The notes beneath the pieces were generated by a model, which worked only from the letters and a program-made list of their open reading frames with translations, was not told where the DNA came from and did no database searches. DNA of 47,776 nt from contig JBPOHD010000077.1 in assembly GCA_052035955.1 (NCBI GenBank), positions 1-47,776 of the forward strand, read 5' to 3'. The stretch is from JAEUNJ01 sp052035955 (GTDB lineage Bacteria > Pseudomonadota > Gammaproteobacteria > Burkholderiales > Rhodocyclaceae). Position numbers and translations under genes: made by a program. Numbering within the stretch: position 1 is the stretch's first letter; every line of letters starts with the position of its first letter. Shown piece by piece: positions 43,101-47,776 of this stretch.

Positions 43101-45700
43101 AGGCCCTGCTGGGCTCCGATTTCGCGGACACCCTGATCGGCGGCGGCGGCAACGATGTCCTGACCGGCATGGCCGGCAACGACAGCCTGGACGGCGGGGC
43201 CGGGACGGACCGGGCCGATTACAGGGAGGAGTTCGACGCGGATGCCGACGGGAAGGGGGTCGCGGTCAATCTCTCGGCCGGGGCTGTCACGCTGTCCTCC
43301 CTGGGGCTCGTCGGGACCTGGAACGGTACCGCCGTCGCCGCCGTGACGGTGGCGGCCGGCCGCGGCCTGGACGGCTGGGGCGGCACGGACATCCTGGCGG
43401 GCGTCGAGGACCTGCGCGGCACGCGCTATGCCGACGTCTTGGTCGGCGGCGCCGGCGGCAACCTGCTGGACGGGCAGGAAGGGGACGATACCCTGGCCGG
43501 CGGCGCCGGCAACGATACTTACCTGATCGACAGCCTGAGCGACGTGCTGGTCGAGAATCCGGGTGAAGGCACCGATACCGCGCAGGCGTCGATCACCGGC
43601 TACACGCTGGCGGCGAACGTGGAGAACCTCGTCCTCCTGGGCAGCGTCCTGGCCGGCACGGGCGGCGCCACCGACAACACCCTGACCGGCAATGCCGTCG
43701 GCAATACCCTGACCGGCGGGGCCGGCAACGACACCCTGCTCGGCCTGGCCGGCAACGACACCCTGGTGGGCGGGGCCGACAACGACCAACTGGATGGCGG
43801 CACGGGCGACGACAGCCTGGCCGGCGGCGTCGGCAACGACCTCTACCTGGCCGACAGCCTGCTCGATGCGGTCACCGAGAACAGCGGCGAGGGCACGGAC
43901 ACCGTGCAGGCCTCGATCACCGGCTACAGCCTCTCGGCCAACGTCGAGAACCTGCTGCTGCTCGGCAGCGTGGTGGCCGGCAATGGCGGTACGACGGACA
44001 ACACCGTCACCGGCAACGGCGCCAACAATTCCCTGACCGGCGGGGCCGGCAACGACACCCTGCTCGGGCTGGGCGGCAACGACACCCTGGTGGGCGGGGC
44101 CGACAACGACCAACTGGACGGCGGCACGGGCGACGACAGCATGGCCGGCGGCCTCGGCAACGACCTCTACCTTGCCGACAGCCTGCTCGATACGGTCACC
44201 GAGAACAGCGGCGAGGGCACGGACACCGTACAGGCCTCGATCACCGGCTACAGCCTGTCGGCCAACGTCGAGAACCTGCTGCTGCTCGGCAGCGTGGCGG
44301 CCGGCAATGGCGGTACCACGGACAACACCGTCACCGGCAACGGCGCCAACAATTCCCTGACCGGCGGGGCCGGCAACGACACCCTGCTCGGCCTGGCCGG
44401 CAACGATACCCTGGTGGGCGGGGCCGACAACGACCAGCTCGACGGCGGTACCGGCAACGACAGCCTGGCCGGGGGAGCCGGCAACGACATCTACCTGGTG
44501 GACAGCCTCACCGACCTGATTGCCGAGTCGGCCGGCGAAGGCAGCGACAGCGTGCAGGCCTCGGTGAGCGGTTACGTGCTGGCCGCCAACGTTGAGAACC
44601 TCTTGCTCCTGGGGGCCGTGGCGACCGGCACCGGCAGTGCAGACTCGAACACGCTCACGGGGAACGGCGCCGACAACACCCTGGCCGGGGCTGCCGGGAA
44701 CGACACCTTGTCCGGCCTCGGTGGCAACGACAGCCTGGACGGGGGCCTCGGCAACGATTCCCTGGTCGGCGGAATCGGCAACGACGTCTACGCGGTCGAT
44801 TCCCTGACCGACGCGGTGGTCGAATCGGCCGGCGAGGGCAGCGATACAGTCCAGGCCAGCGTGGACGGCTATACGCTGGCGGCCCAAGTGGAGAACCTGG
44901 TCTTGCTGGGCACGATCGCCTCGGGCATCGGCAACGGGATCGCCAACCAGATGACCGGCAACGCCTCCGCCAATACGCTCAGCGGCCTGGCCGGCGACGA
45001 CTCCCTGTCCGGCGGCCTCGGCAACGACACCCTGCTGGGCGGCGCGGACAATGATCTTCTCGATGGCGGCGGCGGCACCGACAGCCTGAGCGGGGGCACG
45101 GGGAACGATACCTATGTCGTGGACGCCCTGACCGATGTGGTGACCGAATCCGTCGGCGAGGGCACGGATACCGTGCAGGCGGCCATTACCGGCTATACGC
45201 TTGCGGCCGAGGTGGAGAACCTGGTCCTCACCGGCACGGTGGCTTCGGGCACCGGCAACGACCTGGGCAACCTGATCACCGGGAACGGGGCGGCGAACAC
45301 GATGAATGGCGGCAGCGCCGGCAACGACACCCTGGTCGGCGGCCTCGGCAACGACTCCCTTACGGGAGGTACGGGCAGCGACCAGTTCCGCTTCGATGCC
45401 CTGCTCGGGGCCGGCAACGTGGATGCCCTGGCCGATTTCGAGCACGGCGTGGACGAACTGGTCCTCGACGATGCGGTGTTCGCGGCGATCGGTGCCGTCG
45501 GCGCCTGGCTGGCCGGCGATGGGCGATTCAACAGCGGCGCCTTTTCCGCCGGCCAGGAGGCCGACGACCGCATCGTGTACAACACCTCCACCGGAGAGCT
45601 TTACTACGATGCGGACGGCAACGGCGCCGGCGCCGCCGTGAAGTTCGCCATCCTGACCGGCAAGCCCGTGGTCGACGCCGCCGATATCACCGTCATTTGA
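37190..45700 (+). CDS. Giant RTX repeat protein with type I secretion-like tail
   Basis: 2836 residues from ATG 37190 (GGAG at 37178-37181); a GTG at 37181 is less likely. There is no signal peptide. Zone 1 (nt 37190-40290) holds blocks of about 100 residues: RTX nonapeptides (GGxGNDTLxGG), then DxYxVDxxxDxVxExxGEGxDTV and YTLxANVENLxLxG. Zone 2 (about 40300-41930) is a Thr/Ala/Gly-rich, beta-helix-like stretch almost without RTX motifs, reminiscent of S-layer-type proteins. Zone 3 (41930-45310) returns to RTX and carries near-identical tandem units. The last ~110 residues (ADFEHGVDELVLDDAVFAAI, then DDRIVYNTSTGELYYDADG and the tail AADITVI) match the C-terminal export region of type I-secreted RTX proteins. 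Probably a secreted surface layer, adhesin or matrix protein; role inferred. Confidence 0.93.
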   Translation: MSYLKDDASLFVLGTAFDDIFDDLGNALSQTLQGAQGNDTYLIRGNSTDLLLELAGQGTDTVVIDHTALAGASYTLGDNLENLIVRIAVAGKTWQGNGLANVITLVDGSGTWNDTLDGGGGNDTLAGGLGDDVYLVDATADVVVEATGAGADEVLSTAPTYTLGANLEDLTLAGSGHISGVGNALDNLLTGNGGNNSLDGGAGNDTLSGGGGNDTLLGNSGDDRLGGGAGNDSLQGGTGNDAYLVTDAGDSVVEAAASGQDRVILGDSLASHVLAANVEDLYLADEDGYAGPLGKTGIGNALDNLILGTAYADNIDGAAGNDTLNGLAGADTLRGGAGNDSYVTDDSGDQVVENAGEGSDTVYSTVNFLLGDNVENLVLSGPGHLVGAGNALANLMAGNAGNNLLTGGGGNDTLVGGAGNDVLQGGAGDDSYDLDAIGDTVLERAGEGKDTVSSSVDVVALAANVENLLLTGGADLRGYGNELPNQITGNSGNNVLSGGAGNDTLAGGAGNDTFVVDSATDVVTELAGAGTDLVVLAGYGAAAVFVLPANVENLRIESGEGTLWAKGNSLDNLLAGNAGANQLDGDAGNDTLAGGVGADTLLGGAGNDRLDGGSGGDLMKGGAGDDSYVVNTASDQVDESTAAAGAGIDTVFSYLRTTDLGNSAIFRKSLGATGTDVIENVTLADSALDAVGNALANVLRGNGLANGLAGGAGNDTYYVDLKDTVDESLLRFGGSALADAGGTDSVVLDVGAANAGLPVIMLDLATRYAFVENMSLLGTGNYGITGTAAANLLVGNDGANFLQGLAGADDMRGGKGDDGYQVDNAGDKLTENAGEGTDTVYSQIAYTLGANLENLYLTGAGNLAGTGNAADNAIHGTAAANVLTGNDGNDSLYGYGGNDSLAGGNGNDWMDAGTGADTLAGGSGDDTYVIYGTATLNELAGQGNDTLIVNGGAAFATGGAPFVLGTGISMEVLRAAAGLHATGLTGNGGDNVLVGNAGDNKLVGGGGNDSFDGNAGGNDSMTGGTGADAFRFDGVANSLGADVVDGGGGAALDSLWALLNGAGIGSGLDVSQVEVINFVTTGAASIVDFSNVDTSPATQVNVTGSGDLALTAVAGAGNTPVFALNNYSGTFSADAAATPGMTIALNNATATVAFDADISGALSFKVVGTPTAGTNQITRDGAGGSPDLVLTGAGSIGLANLDQAVLNAAAQTITLDAFAGTATLDVASSGGGADLIRLLVNGSLATVNTTGIETLEIDTSVEGGLSLLQLVQAASNTVRLLGGQDVVISGMNAGTVDATAYTGATLRAVNTAAGAATWNFSKADVAAWVTGGGGADTFNFNLDTGAPTLDSADRVDGGGGTDTVAANVTGLSGASTGGLHLANVEVLALTNNGTANVDAADIGGADVTLTGTGTLTTLTGLAGDLAAAAYVGNSSIEATAAVDALSGRNYGFGTGNHVIAVGGGGANDSFNFGASVFDTNDSVDAGDSGDADTLTATLGGVTTALHVHGVEGLTFELTGSNTIDASDIVGANAIVFTDAGANAGTLTMSGFNGGGITINKTAPLATAAFKMNLTGGAGNDDFTGGNGASGNDTLDGGRGDDVLTGLAGADSLLGGSGNDTLDGGAGADTLLGGAGNDRFVGGAGIDSMDGGAGYDVLDYSAAVSAVTIFLGAAGVNNDGTGANDVLVGGFEQVVGGTAADGFTVGTGAAAGTVLGRGDDTVWYLEGRGGNDTLTGAANGTAANYGYFAIASYESESNAVFANLGATNILADAIVVDGVVLNPGAAMNGNRATASGAGTDVLANIDGIRGSAQADVLVGGGGSTNAVGFLVETFIGGAGNDFIAGSAGAATAGTVDTTDFDRADYLGAIAGINANTALGKVSDGQGGIDVLRDINMIRGSGFYDIIVGRDTSGVGDQDFEAFEGMAGDDEIDGGGGFDRAEYRYSPAGVVANLGTGIAQDGWGNTDHLTGFEALLGSDFADTLIGGGGNDVLTGMAGNDSLDGGAGTDRADYREEFDADADGKGVAVNLSAGAVTLSSLGLVGTWNGTAVAAVTVAAGRGLDGWGGTDILAGVEDLRGTRYADVLVGGAGGNLLDGQEGDDTLAGGAGNDTYLIDSLSDVLVENPGEGTDTAQASITGYTLAANVENLVLLGSVLAGTGGATDNTLTGNAVGNTLTGGAGNDTLLGLAGNDTLVGGADNDQLDGGTGDDSLAGGVGNDLYLADSLLDAVTENSGEGTDTVQASITGYSLSANVENLLLLGSVVAGNGGTTDNTVTGNGANNSLTGGAGNDTLLGLGGNDTLVGGADNDQLDGGTGDDSMAGGLGNDLYLADSLLDTVTENSGEGTDTVQASITGYSLSANVENLLLLGSVAAGNGGTTDNTVTGNGANNSLTGGAGNDTLLGLAGNDTLVGGADNDQLDGGTGNDSLAGGAGNDIYLVDSLTDLIAESAGEGSDSVQASVSGYVLAANVENLLLLGAVATGTGSADSNTLTGNGADNTLAGAAGNDTLSGLGGNDSLDGGLGNDSLVGGIGNDVYAVDSLTDAVVESAGEGSDTVQASVDGYTLAAQVENLVLLGTIASGIGNGIANQMTGNASANTLSGLAGDDSLSGGLGNDTLLGGADNDLLDGGGGTDSLSGGTGNDTYVVDALTDVVTESVGEGTDTVQAAITGYTLAAEVENLVLTGTVASGTGNDLGNLITGNGAANTMNGGSAGNDTLVGGLGNDSLTGGTGSDQFRFDALLGAGNVDALADFEHGVDELVLDDAVFAAIGAVGAWLAGDGRFNSGAFSAGQEADDRIVYNTSTGELYYDADGNGAGAAVKFAILTGKPVVDAADITVI
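43697..45289 (+). repeat. Five tandem repeats of 324/297 bp in the RTX giant
   Basis: Units at 43697-44020, 44021-44344, 44345-44668, 44669-44965 and 44966-45289, each encoding RTX nonapeptides followed by a V-D-SL-D-VTE-SGEGTDTVQAS and ENLLLLGSV segment. The first two and the start of the third are nearly identical at the DNA level. The fourth is 27 bp shorter, exactly one nonapeptide. This pattern points to recent duplication or gene conversion. Confidence 0.85.
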
Positions 45701-45756
45701 GTCATCGGCCGGCGGCCTTCCGGCCGCCGGCTCGCTCATCCATTTCGGGAGGACCC

Positions 45757-46011
45757 ATGAACCAGACCTTCGCCGACACCATCGGCAACATCACCGTCAC
45801 CGGCGGCCTCGTGCGCATAGACTTCGTGAGCCTGGCGGCCCGCCAGCCCGAGGACGCCCAGGCGCCTCGCCAGTTCGAGATCACCCAGCGCGTCGTGCTT
45901 CCCCTGGACGGCTTCCTGCGCGGCATGGCGGCACAACAGGACATGATGAAGAAGCTCGTCGATGCCGGTGTCCTGACAGTGAAGCCCAACGAGGGCAAAC
46001 CCGCCGGCTGA
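45757..46011 (+). CDS. 84-residue soluble protein of unknown function in the RTX operon
   Basis: 84 residues from ATG 45757; GGGAGGA just upstream (45748-45753) is a strong ribosome site, and earlier in-frame codons run into the intergenic region. It starts 56 bases after the giant RTX gene and ends 44 bases before the protease. No signal peptide, membrane segment or RTX motif. Two predicted beta strands (DTIGNITVTGGLVRIDFVSL) and a third (RQFEITQRVVLPLDGF) lead to a helix (LRGMAAQQDMMKKLVDAGVL). The topology faintly recalls small strand-strand-helix families such as DUF3467, but I cannot assign it. Possible roles are a cytosolic secretion chaperone, an assembly factor or a protease inhibitor; none is proven. 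Confidence 0.8.
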   Translation: MNQTFADTIGNITVTGGLVRIDFVSLAARQPEDAQAPRQFEITQRVVLPLDGFLRGMAAQQDMMKKLVDAGVLTVKPNEGKPAG

Positions 46012-46055
46012 TCCTGCCGGCCGTCGGCGGACTGCCCCCGAGATCCTGACCCGCC

Positions 46056-47776
46056 ATGGCGATCCCGACCGCCAACCCGTTGCCCGACCCTGCCGACCCC
46101 CGGGTCCAGGGCCTGCTTCAGGGGCACTCCTGGGCCTTCCCGGGGGGCAGTCATCAACTCGCCTACGCCCTCTATTCCCCATTCGGTACCGCCTGGAGCG
46201 CGGCGGCGGCCTCCGCGCTGGACCAGGCCTTCGCGGCCTGGGCCGCCGTTGCCGACCTGAAGTTCGTCAAGGTCGCTGCCGGGGGAACCTTCAACACCGC
46301 CTTTGCGGAACTGCCCGTCAGCCTGGTGGGACCGGCCCTGGATGCCATCGGGGGAGAATTGGTGGCCGCCATGGGGATGGTGCCCGATACCCTCTGGATC
46401 GAAAGCTCGACGGAATTCTGGGGTGCGCTTGCCGGCTATGGCATTTCCCGCGCCAGTTATCCCAATCCGGAAGGCGACATCTACATCAACGACAAGTCGT
46501 CGGCATTCGGCTACCTGAGTCCGGGAGGCATCGGACTCGAGGTCTTCCTGCACGAAATCGGCCACGCCCTGGGCCTCAAGCACCCCCACGACGACGGCGG
46601 CGCCGGCCGGCCGATCTTCTCGAAGGTCGGGATGGCCGATTTCGACGATGGCCTCTGGACCCTGATGAGCTACGACTCGCCCTTCGGGGGGGCGCCGGCC
46701 ATGCCGGCCGCCGCGGGATTCCAGGCCACTCCCATGCCCCTGGACATCCTCGCCATCCAGCACCTGTACGGCGCCAACATGGCCTACCACGCGGGGAACG
46801 ACACCTACGTCCTGCGTTCCGACGGCATCGTGCGTACCCTCTGGGACGCCGGGGGCGTGGACACCCTGGATCTGCGCGCCCTCGCCGTCCCCTACCAGGG
46901 CGTAGTCGTCAATCTTGGCTCCGAGGGGGGCTGGGGTATCCGGACCGGGCCCCTGTCGGCGACCTATATCGCTTTCCAGGTGCGCCTGGAGAATGTGTTC
47001 GGCACGGCCGGGGGCGACTACCTCATCGGCAACGAGGCCGACAACTGGCTCGACGGCGGGGCCGGGGCCGATACCCTGGACGGGGGTTCCGGCAACGACA
47101 CCTATGTCGTGGACCGCGCCGGGGACGTGGTAGTGACCGATACGGACGGGGTGGATTCCGTCCGGTCGGCCGTCGATTGGATCCTCGCCCCCGACATCGA
47201 GCATCTGGTCCTGACCGGCAGCGCGCCGATCGACGGCACGGGCAACGGTGCCGCCAACCGGATCGTCGGCAACGGGGCGGCCAACGTGCTGGATGGCGGC
47301 GGAGGGCCCGATACCCTGGAGGGCGGCGGCGGGAACGACACCTATGTCGTCGCCGACGCCGGGGCGCAGATCCTGGAAGGGCCGTCCGGCGGCAGGGATA
47401 CCGTCCGCAGCACCGTCTCCTGGGACCTGGGCGCCACCCTCGAGAACGGCATCCTCGAGGGGGATGCCGACGCCGGCCTGACCGGCAATGGTTTGGCCAA
47501 TGCCTTGACCGGCAACGCCGGCAACAACCTGCTGACGGGCGGCGACGGCAACGACAGCCTCGACGGCGGCCCCGGCGCCGACCTCCTGGTCGGCGGCAGC
47601 GGCGACGACAGCTACACCCTCGACGACCCCGGCGACGTCGTCGTCGAGCAAGCCGACGGCGGCAACGACACCGTCTTCAGCGCCGTCAGCCTCGTCGTCC
47701 CGGCCAACATCGAGAACGTCGTCCTGCTCGGCGGCGCCAGCGCCGTCCTCACCGGCAGCGGCAGCGACAACCGGCT
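46056..47776 (+). CDS. Serralysin-like zinc metalloprotease with RTX repeats (3' end beyond window)
   Basis: The frame from ATG 46056 stays open to the last base (about 573 residues). The metzincin motif HEIGHALGLKHP lies at residues 166-177: zinc ligands H166, H170, H176, catalytic E167. The Met-turn LMSYDS has M204 and Y206, as in serralysins. From about residue 235 the M10 C-terminal region begins (MPLDILAIQHLYGANM). It is followed by RTX blocks of the same DNTYVVD/DxVxE/ENVVLLG style as the giant upstream. No signal peptide or long propeptide is apparent, as for type I-secreted proteases. The ribosome site is weak. The gene is co-oriented and 44 bases after the 84-residue gene, so an operon is likely. 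Total length and C-terminus are unseen. Confidence 0.9.
   Translation, partial: MAIPTANPLPDPADPRVQGLLQGHSWAFPGGSHQLAYALYSPFGTAWSAAAASALDQAFAAWAAVADLKFVKVAAGGTFNTAFAELPVSLVGPALDAIGGELVAAMGMVPDTLWIESSTEFWGALAGYGISRASYPNPEGDIYINDKSSAFGYLSPGGIGLEVFLHEIGHALGLKHPHDDGGAGRPIFSKVGMADFDDGLWTLMSYDSPFGGAPAMPAAAGFQATPMPLDILAIQHLYGANMAYHAGNDTYVLRSDGIVRTLWDAGGVDTLDLRALAVPYQGVVVNLGSEGGWGIRTGPLSATYIAFQVRLENVFGTAGGDYLIGNEADNWLDGGAGADTLDGGSGNDTYVVDRAGDVVVTDTDGVDSVRSAVDWILAPDIEHLVLTGSAPIDGTGNGAANRIVGNGAANVLDGGGGPDTLEGGGGNDTYVVADAGAQILEGPSGGRDTVRSTVSWDLGATLENGILEGDADAGLTGNGLANALTGNAGNNLLTGGDGNDSLDGGPGADLLVGGSGDDSYTLDDPGDVVVEQADGGNDTVFSAVSLVVPANIENVVLLGGASAVLTGSGSDNR

Noticed and set aside
43697..45289. CRISPR array suggested by regular repeats
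   Set aside because: Unit is 324 bp and coding throughout, with no short repeat-unique spacer pattern.
41489..45739. A 1416-codon open frame on the minus strand opposite the RTX giant
   Set aside because: It mirrors the highly repetitive GC-rich RTX coding strand, with Val/Ala/Gly/Gln-rich, repetitive and unfamiliar product; no start context or motif. Codon-bias shadow.
37190..47776. Genomic island or phage-borne toxin cluster
   Set aside because: GC and codon use look like the neighbours, with no integrase, tRNA or direct repeats flanking the region; horizontal gain cannot be supported.

Overview
The window is a GC-rich (about two-thirds G+C by eye), gene-dense chromosomal segment from a Gram-negative bacterium, most likely a betaproteobacterium of the Rhodocyclales/Nitrosomonadales type. 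This is inferred from gene order (smc-zipA-ligA; map-glnD divergent from rpsB-tsf-pyrH-frr-uppS-cdsA-dxr-rseP-bamA-skp-lpxD-fabZ-lpxA-lpxB-rnhB), a PEP-CTERM protein and several RTX proteins. The genus cannot be set from the sequence alone. No rRNA, tRNA, insertion sequence, integrase or CRISPR array was seen, and no gene-free stretch exceeds 300 bases.

Layout. 1-5458: the C-terminal half of SMC, then zipA, ligA and a hypoxanthine phosphoribosyltransferase, nearly all overlapping (cell division, DNA ligation, purine salvage). 5459-6422: a monocistronic PEP-CTERM protein with an upstream perfect palindrome and a strong terminator. 6451-8380 (minus): typA/bipA, followed by a possible 42-residue membrane peptide. 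8474-9761: S-methyl-5'-thioinosine phosphorylase overlapping a peptide deformylase. 9776-12496 (minus): a 906-residue RTX protein with three N-terminal copies of an apparently undescribed module of about 155 residues. 12726-14129: a DnaQ-type exonuclease fused to a GIY-YIG (UvrC/Cho-like) domain. 14122-18800 (minus): map, glnD, a stand-alone cyclic-nucleotide-binding protein and an exported TIM-barrel hydrolase, tightly overlapped.

18864-33164 is the classic housekeeping superoperon for translation (rpsB, tsf, frr), UMP kinase, undecaprenyl, CDP-diacylglycerol and isoprenoid synthesis, and outer-membrane and lipid A assembly (rseP, bamA, skp, lpxD, fabZ, lpxA, lpxB, rnhB). It starts at a good sigma70 promoter with a structured leader. 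It is followed by a SpoU-family RNA methyltransferase, a TonB-dependent receptor and an orphan ABC-type substrate-binding protein.

37190-47776 is the most unusual part: an apparent three-gene operon encoding a 2836-residue RTX giant, an 84-residue soluble protein of unknown role, and a serralysin-like zinc metalloprotease with RTX repeats that runs off the window end. The giant ends in a type I secretion-like tail and carries five tandem repeats of 324/297 bp. No type I secretion transporter lies inside the window. This last gene has no stop codon in the window and is easily missed, but its HExxHxxGxxH motif and Met-turn are plain.
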